NCBI RefSeq assembly: GCF_014207905.1
Contig: NZ_JACHLB010000002.1
Coordinates: 787,772 to 851,771 of the forward strand
Direction: 5' to 3'
DNA from: Flavobacterium notoginsengisoli
Lineage (GTDB): Bacteria; Bacteroidota; Bacteroidia; Flavobacteriales; Flavobacteriaceae
DNA: 64,000 nucleotides
The notes under the pieces were generated by a model. The model searched no databases, had not been told where the DNA came from, and saw only the letters and a program-made list of their open reading frames with translations. This document shows, piece by piece, positions 45,514 to 54,093 of the stretch. Both the position numbers and the translations under genes were made by a program. Position 1 is the first letter of the stretch. Each line of letters begins with the position of its first letter.

Positions 45514-46203
45514 CTATCCTCTAAAATGAATTTTAATTTTCTCTGTACCAATATTTTGGTTTTCCAATTCTTTAAAAGAATGCCCCAGTTTTTCTATTGT
45601 TGAGGATCCATTAATAAAATGCTGAATGTAATAATTTCCTGAATATCCCAAATTTTCCAGAAAAAACACCATTTCCTGAATATCTCTTTTGTTTAATAAA
45701 TCAGAGTGCACTGTTGTACGAACTTCAAAAGGTACTGTATGATGAAGCAATAAAAGTAATGATTTTGCAAAGGGAATGAAAAGTTTTGATTGGGTTATCT
45801 TTGCAAATTTCGCAGGCATTGCTTTAAAATCAAGTGCTACATAATTAATGAGTTCTTTTTGAATCAGTTCTTCCAATATGTCCGGTTGTGAGCCATTGGT
45901 GTCAATTTTGATCAAAAAACCCATTTTTTTGACTTCTTTAATAAACGAAACAGCCTTTTTATGTAACAGACATTCGCCTCCGCTAAAAACTACGGCGTCC
46001 AATAGATTAACCCTGCTTTTGAGGAATTGAAGTGCTTTATCAAAAGTAATACGTCCTTTTCCGTATACAATTTCTGGATTATAGCAATACAAACACCGCA
46101 TATTACAGCCTGCAAACCAAAAAATGCAAGCTGATTGGTGCGGATAATCTAATAAAGTAAACGGTGTAATACTGTAAATAGGGGCACTAACATTTTGCTT
46201 CAT
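45514..46203 (-). CDS. nrdG: Anaerobic ribonucleotide reductase activating protein
   Basis: 229 residues from ATG 46203; ATG 46230 is also possible and both overlap the small glycyl-radical gene. Radical-SAM activase with cluster motif GCNMRCLYCYNPE (CxxxCxxC) after IFWFA, and VVFSGGECLLHKKA. It generates the glycyl radical on NrdD. Here it would act on the separate 54-residue chain encoded immediately upstream. Confidence 0.93.
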   Translation of the reverse strand: MKQNVSAPIYSITPFTLLDYPHQSACIFWFAGCNMRCLYCYNPEIVYGKGRITFDKALQFLKSRVNLLDAVVFSGGECLLHKKAVSFIKEVKKMGFLIKIDTNGSQPDILEELIQKELINYVALDFKAMPAKFAKITQSKLFIPFAKSLLLLLHHTVPFEVRTTVHSDLLNKRDIQEMVFFLENLGYSGNYYIQHFINGSSTIEKLGHSFKELENQNIGTEKIKIHFRG

Positions 46204-46351
46204 TGAAATGGGTTCGCTGTTTGTGTTCACCTTTTTTTCCGATATTAAAACTTTCTACGGGTCTGTGGTAGCCCATTACTCTTGTGTACACCAGGCATTT
46301 GGTGCGAACTTCTTGATTTTGTTCTAAAATCGCGTTGGTTGTTAGTTTCAT
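46187..46351 (-). CDS. Detached glycyl-radical segment of anaerobic ribonucleotide reductase
   Basis: 54 residues (MKLTTNAILEQNQEV...). RVMGYHRPVESFNIGKKGE matches the C-terminal glycyl-radical motif of class III NrdD proteins (RxxGYxxxxxxFNxGKxxE), with Gly27 the radical site. The upstream NrdD ends after its zinc-Cys region without this segment. The two frames are separated by about 51 bases including a stop, so this is a separate polypeptide rather than a single frameshift. It overlaps nrdG, indicating coupling. Confidence 0.8.
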   Translation of the reverse strand: MKLTTNAILEQNQEVRTKCLVYTRVMGYHRPVESFNIGKKGEHKQRTHFNEAKC

Positions 46352-46402
46352 ATTTGCTGTTTTTTTAGTTATGAATTGTGTAAAATTTGCGGTGTGGTTT
46401 TT

Positions 46403-48508
46403 TCAAATCTCTATAAGCTTTGTTTTTTCTTCAATGATAATTTCATCGCATTTTGGGCAATATTCATGCTCTCCGTTTAGATAGCCATGAACAGGGCAAA
46501 CACTAAATACAGGTGTTACTGTGATGTAAGGCAATTTAAAATTAGTAATCACTTTTTTTACAAAATTTTTGCAAGCTTCAGGTGAGCTTATTCTTTCGCT
46601 CATATACAAATGCAAGACGGTTCCTCCTGTGTATTTGCATTGCAATTGGTCCTGAAGCATCAAAGCTTCAAATGGATCCTGGGTAAAATCGACAGGGATT
46701 TGGGAACTATTTGTGTAGTAAATATTTTTTTCTGCTCCCGCCTGAATAATATCATCAAAACGTTTTTTATCCTCTTTGGCAAATCGGTATGTGGTTCCTT
46801 CTGCCGGAGTGGCTTCTAAATTATAAAGATTTCCAGTTTCTTCCTGATATTGCTTCATTCTGTCCCGGATGTGTTCCAGAATTTCAGAAGCGAGTTCAAT
46901 ACCAGTTTCAGATGTTATGTCGTCTTCATTATGGGTAAAATTCTGAATCATTTCGTTCATTCCGTTTACACCAATAGTTGAAAAGTGATTTCTGAAATGT
47001 TGTAAATACCGTTTGGTGTAGGGATACAATCCACGATCGTACATTCCCTGAATAAAAGTTCTTTTTTTCTCTAAAGTTGATTTGGAAATCAATAAAAGCT
47101 TGTCCAATTGTTGAAATAAAGCTGCTTTGTTTCCTTTGAATAAATAACCTAAGCGAGCCATATTAATAGTTACCACGCCAATACTTCCTGTCATTTCAGC
47201 GCTTCCAAAAAGTCCGTTTCCACGTTTTAATAGTTCTCGCAAATCGAGTTGTAAACGGCAGCACATACTGCGAACGGCATTGGGCTTGTAGGCATTTTCA
47301 TTTTCTATTTGATTGCCATTTTCGTCCAAAACATATTGGCTTCCAATGAAATTTTGAAAATAAGAAGAACCAATTTTCGCTGTGTTTTCAAAAAGCAGGT
47401 TTGTGTTCTCTCCATCCCATTCAAATTCCTCGGTAATATTAACCGTTGGAATAGGGAAGGTAAAGGGCTGCCCATTGGCATCACCTTCTGTCATTACGGT
47501 ATAATACGCTTTATTGATTAGATTCATTTCTTTTTGAAAATGCTCGTATCGTAAATTAGTAACTTCAGAAACTCCTCTGCTTTTAGCCCTTGTCAATAGG
47601 TCTGTACTATTGTTCTTTTCAAAAATATGACAATCATTTTTAGTCGGAATTTGTGCTTTTAAATCCTCAGGAACAACCCAGTCTAAAGTGATATTGGTAA
47701 ACGGAGATTGTCCCCAGCGTGCGGGAACATTCAGGTTGTATACAAAACTTCGTACCGCTTTTAAAACGTCATCATAAAGGAGATCGTCTTTGAATACATA
47801 AGGAGCCAAATAGGTGTCAAAAGAACTAAAGGCTTGTGCACCCGCCCATTCGCTTTGCAAAATACCCAGAAAATTGGCCATTTGTCCCAAAGCTTCCCTA
47901 AAATGAGAAGGTGGTTTGCTTTCCACCCGGCCTCTTACTCCATTGAAACCTTCATTGAGCAACACACGTAAACTCCAACCCGCACAATAGCCCGTTAGGC
48001 AATCCAAATCGTGAATGTGAATATCACCATTGCGGTGTGCATAGCCTTCTTCTTTAGAGTACACTTTATCCAGCCAATAATTAGCGATAACTTTTCCTGC
48101 TACGTTGCTAACCAATCCTGCGTTCGAATAAGAGGTGTTTGCGTTGGCGTTGATTCGCCAATCTGTTTGTTGAATGTATTCTTCAATCGTTTGGGTGCTG
48201 TCAACATACGTTGTATCATCATTCAATCCTTCAAGATGTTCACGTTGCAGCTTTCTGGTGTGTCTGTATAGCATAAAGGAGCGCATGGCATCAAAATGTT
48301 TTTTTTCGAATAATTTTTTTTCGATTACATCCTGAATTTCTTCAACGAACCATACTTCTTTGTTTTCGAGTTGTATAGCCACACTTTCAAAAACACTTTC
48401 GTCAACAACTATAGAGACGCTCTGAAAAGTTTTTTCAATTGCATCTTTGATCTTATAGCTTTCGAATGGCTGATAATTTCCACTTCTTTTGATGACATAA
48501 TTTTCCAT
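46403..48508 (-). CDS. nrdD: Anaerobic ribonucleoside-triphosphate reductase, catalytic chain lacking its glycyl-radical end
   Basis: 701 residues. Makes deoxynucleotides without oxygen. N-terminal ATP-cone (YVIKRSGNYQPFESYKIKDA), NrdD barrel (GDIHIHDLDCLTGYCAGWS; ITLDWVVPEDL; PTVNITEEFEW; GSIGVVTINMARLGYLFKG), thiyl-radical region and C-terminal zinc site (VCPVHGYLNGEHEYCPKCDE). It stops 18 bases beyond, at EKTKLIEI, where related proteins continue into the glycyl-radical loop. That loop is encoded next. Follows ric by 33 bases. Confidence 0.93.
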   Translation of the reverse strand: MENYVIKRSGNYQPFESYKIKDAIEKTFQSVSIVVDESVFESVAIQLENKEVWFVEEIQDVIEKKLFEKKHFDAMRSFMLYRHTRKLQREHLEGLNDDTTYVDSTQTIEEYIQQTDWRINANANTSYSNAGLVSNVAGKVIANYWLDKVYSKEEGYAHRNGDIHIHDLDCLTGYCAGWSLRVLLNEGFNGVRGRVESKPPSHFREALGQMANFLGILQSEWAGAQAFSSFDTYLAPYVFKDDLLYDDVLKAVRSFVYNLNVPARWGQSPFTNITLDWVVPEDLKAQIPTKNDCHIFEKNNSTDLLTRAKSRGVSEVTNLRYEHFQKEMNLINKAYYTVMTEGDANGQPFTFPIPTVNITEEFEWDGENTNLLFENTAKIGSSYFQNFIGSQYVLDENGNQIENENAYKPNAVRSMCCRLQLDLRELLKRGNGLFGSAEMTGSIGVVTINMARLGYLFKGNKAALFQQLDKLLLISKSTLEKKRTFIQGMYDRGLYPYTKRYLQHFRNHFSTIGVNGMNEMIQNFTHNEDDITSETGIELASEILEHIRDRMKQYQEETGNLYNLEATPAEGTTYRFAKEDKKRFDDIIQAGAEKNIYYTNSSQIPVDFTQDPFEALMLQDQLQCKYTGGTVLHLYMSERISSPEACKNFVKKVITNFKLPYITVTPVFSVCPVHGYLNGEHEYCPKCDEIIIEEKTKLIEI

Positions 48509-48541
48509 AGTTGTTGGTTCTTAGTGATTGAAAGGTACTTA

Positions 48542-49270
48542 TTATTGAGCTGTAAAGTCTTTTTCAAGTTTGGCAGCTTTTGGAAATAAAATATTATTCT
48601 CCAAATGAATGTGTTTATGCAAATCCTGCTCAAATTCTTCTAGCATTGCAAACGTAACTTTATACGTATTACAGCCATCGGCTGGCGGCGTATAATTGTT
48701 ACTTAGTTCTGCTATTTTTCTAAAACGGACACCTTCGGCATCGTGCTCGTGCATCATCATAGCAATTGGATTTTGAATGGTTTCAAAATGAGGCAGCTCA
48801 ATTAATTCATCAGATAAGGTAGCATGAACCAATTTTTTTATAAATGGGAACAAAATCAGCTCTTCTTTTTTCATATGTTGTGCTAATTCTCCTGCACAGC
48901 CTTTAAAAAGCTCATTTATTAATAATAGTTCAGGATGTTTTGCACCATGCACTCTGCTGAGCTTATCTAAAAACTGCAGTAGTACTGGTGTTTTTTCTGA
49001 TACATATCTGTGATGCGTTTTTTCAATATAATCAGCCAATAAATCAATCGGCCAGGCATTGTAATCAATTCCTGAATCGCTTTTTGATGATAGAACTGTT
49101 TCAATTTCCTGCAATAAAATATCTGCAGTCACTGCTTTTTTCTGGCAGGCTTCTTCAATGCTTCTGTTTCCGTTACAGCAAAAATCTATTCCGTATTTTG
49201 AGAATAAGGCTGCTGTTCTAAAATCTTTTGCCACGTATTCTCCGATTGTAATTTGTTCTAAAGTTTCCAT
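48542..49270 (-). CDS. Iron-sulfur cluster repair protein RIC (ScdA/YtfE/DnrN)
   Basis: 242 residues. N-terminal ScdA_N with intact DFCCNGNRSIEEAC, then hemerythrin domain with all expected diiron ligands (KTHHRYV; VHGAKHP; QHMKKEELILFP; MMHEHDAEGVRF; HKHIHLENNILFP). Repairs clusters after NO damage, consistent with placement at the head of an anaerobic operon with the iron-sulfur enzyme NrdG. The canonical paralogue of the degenerate copy at 21824. Confidence 0.94.
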   Translation of the reverse strand: METLEQITIGEYVAKDFRTAALFSKYGIDFCCNGNRSIEEACQKKAVTADILLQEIETVLSSKSDSGIDYNAWPIDLLADYIEKTHHRYVSEKTPVLLQFLDKLSRVHGAKHPELLLINELFKGCAGELAQHMKKEELILFPFIKKLVHATLSDELIELPHFETIQNPIAMMMHEHDAEGVRFRKIAELSNNYTPPADGCNTYKVTFAMLEEFEQDLHKHIHLENNILFPKAAKLEKDFTAQ

Positions 49271-49418
49271 AATTTTTATTTAAATTAAAATTTGTAATGA
49301 TTAAACGATGATGATTTTAATAAAAGAGTATTTTGTCTTTTAATTAAACACACTTCATCATTTTTTTGTTATCCAATTCTCTTATTATTATTATTATTTA
49401 GTGTATTATTTGATATTG

Positions 49419-49463
49419 TAAAATTCGTATAATTATAAAATGCAGTATATGATTTAAATCATA
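49419..49463 (-). promoter_or_regulatory. Crp/Fnr-type site and promoter of ric-nrdD-nrdG
   Basis: TATGAT-TTAA-ATCATA (49448-49463) is perfect. On the minus strand GAATTTTA (49426-49419), two mismatches to TAnnTTTG, starts 29.5 bases from its centre, about 150 bases before the ric start. Confidence 0.62.
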
Positions 49464-49580
49464 AGACTGCATTTTTTAATTTTTTTTTTAAAAGTATTTT
49501 AATCGCTTTTGTTTTTTAAGGACAAGTATCCAGTTTTAAATTCACCTTCTTTTGAAGATTTATGAAAGAAAGCAGTGAAT

Positions 49581-49624
49581 ATGACAAATATCATAATAAA
49601 GGATGTTTTTATCTTTTATTTTTA
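49581..49624 (+). promoter_or_regulatory. Crp/Fnr-type site and promoter of nirK
   Basis: ATGAC-AAAT-ATCAT (49581-49594), one mismatch in the arms. TATTTTTA (49617-49624), one mismatch to TAnnTTTG, starts 29.5 bases from its centre, 37 bases before the nirK start. This shows that the frame upstream of 49661 is not coding. The rest of 49271-49660 is A/T-rich with no gene. Confidence 0.65.
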
Positions 49625-49660
49625 CATCATAAATTTAAACAATTTCAAAACCAAGATAAT

Positions 49661-51145
49661 ATGGAAACCAAAGCTAAATTAAACACACAAATAAGGGAGT
49701 TTTTTATAATCTTAGTTGTTTTAATCGGACTTTTTTCTTGCAAAAGAGGAAGCGACGAAGCAAAAAACTATGAAAATATTGAGGTCAAAGGGCAGCAAAC
49801 AGCCGAACTCACGGCACCTCCGTTTGTTCCGAAAGCAGTAGGAGACCGCGAAGCTACAAAATTGGTGGTCAACATGGAAATCAAAGAAATTGAAGGAGAA
49901 ATGGTAGATGGGGTAAAATATATCTATTGGACTTTTGGCGGCTCTGTTCCCGGAAGTTTTATCAGAACAAGAGTGGGTGATGAAGTAGAATTTCACCTAA
50001 AAAACCATCCGGATAACAAAATGCCTCATAATATTGATTTACATGCTGTTACCGGACCCGGCGGAGGAGCTACTTCATCGTTGGTTGCGCCAGGTCACGA
50101 AAAAGTGTTTAGTTTCAAAACCTTAAATCCCGGTTTATACGTGTATCATTGTGCTACAGCACCAGTTGGAATGCATATTGCTAACGGAATGTATGGGTTG
50201 ATTTTGGTTGAACCAGAAGGAGGCTTGCCACCAGTAGATAAAGAATATTACATCATGCAAGGTGATTTTTACACCAAGGGCAGTTATGGGGAACAAGGTT
50301 CTCAACCTTTTGATATGGATAAAGCCATTAAGGAACAAGCTGATTATGTGGTCTTCAATGGGAAAGTTGGAGCTCTCGCCGGAGATAAGTCTTTAACGGC
50401 CAAAGTTGGTGAAACTGTCCGTATTTATATGGGAAATGGAGGTCCTAATTTGGTCTCATCTTTCCATGTTATTGGAGAAATTTTCGACAAAGTGCATATT
50501 GAAGGAGGGGATATGATCAACGAAAACGTACAAACTACCTTAATACCTGCAGGTGGTTCGGCCATTGTGGAGTTTAAAGTAGATGTTCCGGGAACTTTTA
50601 TACTGGTAGACCACTCGATTTTTAGGGCCTTTAATAAAGGAGCACTTGGAATGCTGAAAGTTGAAGGCGAGGAAAATAAAAAATTGTATTCTGGAACCAT
50701 ACAAGATGGAATTTATTTACCAGAAGGTGGGACAATTCAAGGTATGCCAAAAGGCAAAGCAGTTCCTAAAACTACTGTTGCAAAAACTGTTCCTGAACAA
50801 ATTAAAGCCGGTAAAGATTTATTTGACCGTACCTGTTATGCCTGTCACCAATCTGAAGGACAAGGTATTCCGAATGCTTTTCCTCCATTGGCAAAATCAG
50901 ATTACCTGAATGCGAATCCAGATAGAGCTATTGGCGCGGTATTGCACGGATTAAGTGGAGAGATCACCGTTAATGGCAAGAAATTCAATAACGTGATGAC
51001 CAGTCAGAACCTAACTGACGAGCAAGCTGCTGATGTTCTGACATACATATACAACAGTTGGGGCAATAATAAAACAGTAATAACTCCGGCAAAAGTAAAA
51101 GCTGTTAGAGCCAAACCTGCTCCAAAAGTAGCCCAGGAACATTAG
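49661..51145 (+). CDS. nirK: Copper nitrite reductase with C-terminal cytochrome c
   Basis: 494 residues from ATG 49661 (METKAKLNT); upstream ATG 49562 lies before the promoter and is rejected. Reduces nitrite to NO in the periplasm. Lipoprotein signal ([13 protein letters not shown]). Two cupredoxin domains: type 1/type 2 copper ligands in [30 protein letters not shown] and the domain 2 His in [15 protein letters not shown]. An added C-terminal c-type heme domain ([33 protein letters not shown]) supplies electrons. Starts nirK-nirV-SCO-porin. Confidence 0.96.
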   Translation: METKAKLNTQIREFFIILVVLIGLFSCKRGSDEAKNYENIEVKGQQTAELTAPPFVPKAVGDREATKLVVNMEIKEIEGEMVDGVKYIYWTFGGSVPGSFIRTRVGDEVEFHLKNHPDNKMPHNIDLHAVTGPGGGATSSLVAPGHEKVFSFKTLNPGLYVYHCATAPVGMHIANGMYGLILVEPEGGLPPVDKEYYIMQGDFYTKGSYGEQGSQPFDMDKAIKEQADYVVFNGKVGALAGDKSLTAKVGETVRIYMGNGGPNLVSSFHVIGEIFDKVHIEGGDMINENVQTTLIPAGGSAIVEFKVDVPGTFILVDHSIFRAFNKGALGMLKVEGEENKKLYSGTIQDGIYLPEGGTIQGMPKGKAVPKTTVAKTVPEQIKAGKDLFDRTCYACHQSEGQGIPNAFPPLAKSDYLNANPDRAIGAVLHGLSGEITVNGKKFNNVMTSQNLTDEQAADVLTYIYNSWGNNKTVITPAKVKAVRAKPAPKVAQEH

Positions 51146-51167
51146 AATAAATCAAAAAAAGTAACAG

Positions 51168-51938
51168 ATGGCAGTATTTAAAACAATATCAATCCTATTT
51201 ATATTCTGTGTAAGTTCTCTTTTTGCTCAACAAGAAAAAATGGCATCCATAAAGGGCGGTAGTTTTGTGCCCCTTTATGGTGCTACTTCTGAAAAACCGG
51301 TCAACATACCTTCTTTTACTATTGATGTGTATCCAGTTACCAATATACAATTTCTTGCTTTTATCAAAAAATACCCAGAGTATAGTCGTTCTAAAATCAA
51401 AGGTATTTTTGCAGATAAAAGTTATCTGGCACAATGGACAAGTGATTTCGATTATGGTTTAAAGAATTTAAACAATGCCCCGGTTACCAATGTTTCCTGG
51501 TTTGCTGCCAAAAAATATTGCGAATGTCAAGGCAAAAGACTGCCAACAATGGACGAATGGGAATATGTAGCCATGGCCGATGAAAAACGTATTGATGCAC
51601 GTTCTAAAAAAGAATTCAATAAATACATTTTGTCGTGGTATGAGAAGCCAAAAACCTATTTAAACCCTGTAGGTCAAACCTTCAGGAATTACTGGGGCGT
51701 TTATGACATGCACGGTTTGGTGTGGGAATGGACAGGCGATTTCAATAGTATCTTTCTTTCTGGCGAGTCCAGAAAAGATAAAGCTACAGATAAAAATCTT
51801 TTTTGCGGCAGCGGATCCGTAAATGCCACCGATTTAATGGATTATGCGGCTTTTATGCGCTATGCTTTCAGAAGCAGCCTGAAAGCAAATTATACCACCA
51901 AAAACTTAGGTTTTCGCTGTGCCAAAGATTTAAAATAG
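51168..51938 (+). CDS. nirV: NirV-like formylglycine-generating-enzyme-family protein
   Basis: 256 residues. Signal peptide (LFIFCVSSLFAQQ), then an FGE-sulfatase/SUMF1 fold (MASIKGGSFVPLYG; YPVTNIQFLAFIKKYPEY; APVTNVSWFAAKKYCECQG; RLPTMDEWEYVAMAD; VYDMHGLVWEWTGDF; TTKNLGFRCAKDLK). Genes of this family called nirV often follow nirK; their role is unknown. 22 bases after nirK. Confidence 0.85.
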   Translation: MAVFKTISILFIFCVSSLFAQQEKMASIKGGSFVPLYGATSEKPVNIPSFTIDVYPVTNIQFLAFIKKYPEYSRSKIKGIFADKSYLAQWTSDFDYGLKNLNNAPVTNVSWFAAKKYCECQGKRLPTMDEWEYVAMADEKRIDARSKKEFNKYILSWYEKPKTYLNPVGQTFRNYWGVYDMHGLVWEWTGDFNSIFLSGESRKDKATDKNLFCGSGSVNATDLMDYAAFMRYAFRSSLKANYTTKNLGFRCAKDLK

Positions 51939-51962
51939 GTTCTAAACTATTTATATAAAAAA

Positions 51963-52550
51963 ATGAAAAAACTGTTCCTGGGATTAACATTAGTCCTTTT
52001 AGTTTTACAGGGATGTAATACTAATAAAAAATCCGAAGATAAACCGATTTCAGATTTATCCATATACAATCTGCCTTCAAAATGGACCAATCAAAATGGG
52101 CAAAATCTTGAAATGAAGGATTTAAAAGGCAAAGTGCTCGTTATGGTAATGATTTATACTTCCTGCAAGGCAGCTTGTCCCAGAATAGTGGCCGATATGC
52201 GAAATATAGAATCTCGTTTGTCTGAGAACATCAAACCCGATGTAAAGTTCCTATTGGTAAGCATAGATCCGGAAGTTGATACTCCGGCACGATTAAAAGA
52301 ATTTGCTATTGCTAATAAAATGGATGGGGAACAATGGGAATTTTTGAGATCCACAGAAGAAAATACCCGAGAGTTTGCAGCGGTTTTGGCAGTCAACTAC
52401 AAGAAAATTGCTCCTTTAGATTTTTCGCATTCTAACATAATAAGTGTTTTTAATGCCGAAGGGGAATTAACATTTCAGCAAGAAGGTTTGGGTGTAAATT
52501 CTGAAGCAACGATTAAAAAAATTACTGAAGAAGCTGAAAAGATAGAGTAA
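51963..52550 (+). CDS. SCO1/SenC-type copper chaperone lipoprotein
   Basis: 195 residues. Lipobox LVLQGCNTNK. Thioredoxin-like SCO fold with copper site Cys-x3-Cys in MIYTSCKAACPRIVADM and the distal His in LDFSHSNIISVF, plus VSIDPEVDTPARLKEF. SCO proteins carry Cu(I) to copper centres; here NirK is the likely client because the gene lies in its operon. Confidence 0.9.
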   Translation: MKKLFLGLTLVLLVLQGCNTNKKSEDKPISDLSIYNLPSKWTNQNGQNLEMKDLKGKVLVMVMIYTSCKAACPRIVADMRNIESRLSENIKPDVKFLLVSIDPEVDTPARLKEFAIANKMDGEQWEFLRSTEENTREFAAVLAVNYKKIAPLDFSHSNIISVFNAEGELTFQQEGLGVNSEATIKKITEEAEKIE

Positions 52551-52573
52551 ACTTCTTTCTTAAAACTTACAAA

Positions 52574-53851
52574 ATGAAAATCTTGAAAATTATTGTTATA
52601 ACACTTTTACCAGTGTTCAGCTGTATTGCTTTTGCTCAGGAACTGGATGCAAATTTACAGATCAGACCTCGTTATGAGTTTAGAAATGGTTATAAAGCCC
52701 CAATTCCTTATGGAGAAACGGCAGCTCAATTTGTTTCATCCAGAACTCGTTTGAATCTGAACTTCAGGCAAGATCAATTTATTACCAGACTTACTATGCA
52801 AAATGTTCGTGTTTGGGGAGATGTGCCCACAAATACCAAATCAGATGTAAACGGGATTCAGTTATATGAAGCCTGGGTGCAATATAACTTTAGTGAAAAA
52901 TGGAGTGCGCGTTTAGGCCGTCAGGTGATTTCGTATGACAATCAACGCATTTTTGGTGAAGTCGATTGGGCACAACAAGCGCAAAGTCACGATGCTGCGA
53001 TAGCAACTTTTAAAAGTAACAAAAATCATCTGGATGTAGCGATTGCATATAATGCAAATGCTGAAACCGAACTTACAACACCTTATACCGTGCTAAATTA
53101 CAAATCGATGCAATATGCTTGGTACCATACTGAGTTATTGAAAATAAATATGAGTTTCTTGTTTTTAAATACAGGTTATGAAAATAAATTAACAGATCCA
53201 GTTCCAACACCAACACCCGAATTGAAAGTAGATTACATGCAGACTTTTGGAACGTATTGGAAAACCAAAGGGAAATCCTGGGATGTAGACTTATGGTTTT
53301 ATGGGCAAACAGGAAAAAATGCAACTAATACAGTAAATGCTTTTGACGTAGCTCTTAATTTTAATTATGACCTGACCGATAAGTTTAAAGCTGGTTTTGG
53401 ATACGAATATCTTTCCGGAAAGAGCCAGGAAAATACTAGTTCAGCAATAAAATCCTTTCATCCTGTTTTTGGAACCAATCATGCCTTTAATGGATATATG
53501 GATTATTTCTATGTGGGAAATCATAAAAATTCGGTTGGTTTAAAGGATGCTTTTTTGAAATTTGCATACAATGTCAACAAATGGCAATTTGCGTTATTTC
53601 CCCATGCTTTTAATACTGCGAATACCGTTTTGGATGCTAATGGAAATGAAATGAAGAACTATCTTGGTACGGAAATCGATTTTACATTTGGCTATTCAGC
53701 GCATAAATTTGTGAATGTAACGGGAGGTTATTCCCAAATGTTTGCTACCGATACCATGCAAAGATTGAAAGATGGCCACGTTGATCACGTTAACAATTGG
53801 GCGTGGGTAATGATTAATGTAAATCCTCAGATTTTTTCGCATAAAAAATAA
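52574..53851 (+). CDS. Outer-membrane beta-barrel, alginate-export family
   Basis: 425 residues. Signal peptide (LLPVFSCIAFAQ). Alternating-strand barrel with LQIRPRYEFRNGYKAPI, SSRTRLNLNFRQDQFI, KWSARLGRQVISYDNQRIFG and DWAQQAQSHDAAI, the alginate_exp family pattern. Family members form anion-conducting pores. In this operon it could let nitrite or nitrate through, but that is inference. Last gene of the nirK unit, 24 bases after SCO. Confidence 0.82.
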   Translation: MKILKIIVITLLPVFSCIAFAQELDANLQIRPRYEFRNGYKAPIPYGETAAQFVSSRTRLNLNFRQDQFITRLTMQNVRVWGDVPTNTKSDVNGIQLYEAWVQYNFSEKWSARLGRQVISYDNQRIFGEVDWAQQAQSHDAAIATFKSNKNHLDVAIAYNANAETELTTPYTVLNYKSMQYAWYHTELLKINMSFLFLNTGYENKLTDPVPTPTPELKVDYMQTFGTYWKTKGKSWDVDLWFYGQTGKNATNTVNAFDVALNFNYDLTDKFKAGFGYEYLSGKSQENTSSAIKSFHPVFGTNHAFNGYMDYFYVGNHKNSVGLKDAFLKFAYNVNKWQFALFPHAFNTANTVLDANGNEMKNYLGTEIDFTFGYSAHKFVNVTGGYSQMFATDTMQRLKDGHVDHVNNWAWVMINVNPQIFSHKK

Positions 53852-54026
53852 TTTTTAATTCACTTGAAAGCTGTCTAAAATGCTATATTCTAGAAAGTTT
53901 TGCATAACCCCAATGGGCTGATTGGATTAGTATTTGTTTTTTTCATTTTGTGAAATACTGGGTTTTATAGCTTATTTTTATTAATTTCATCTTTATTTTC
54001 TGGTTATTTTGACTTGAAAACAATAA

Positions 54027-54070
54027 ATGATTTATATCATGTTTTAGGATTACGGACTATTTTATCTTTG
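54027..54070 (+). promoter_or_regulatory. Crp/Fnr-type site and promoter of narK
   Basis: ATGAT-TTAT-ATCAT (54027-54040) is perfect, and TATCTTTG (54063-54070) is a perfect TAnnTTTG starting 29.5 bases from its centre, 24 bases before narK. Confidence 0.78.
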
Positions 54071-54093
54071 TTTAAGAATTAATTAAAGTAAGT

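Noticed and set aside
49562..49660. 33-codon upstream extension of nirK
   Set aside because: It contains the predicted nirK promoter and operator, and would place a hydrophilic stretch before the lipoprotein signal.
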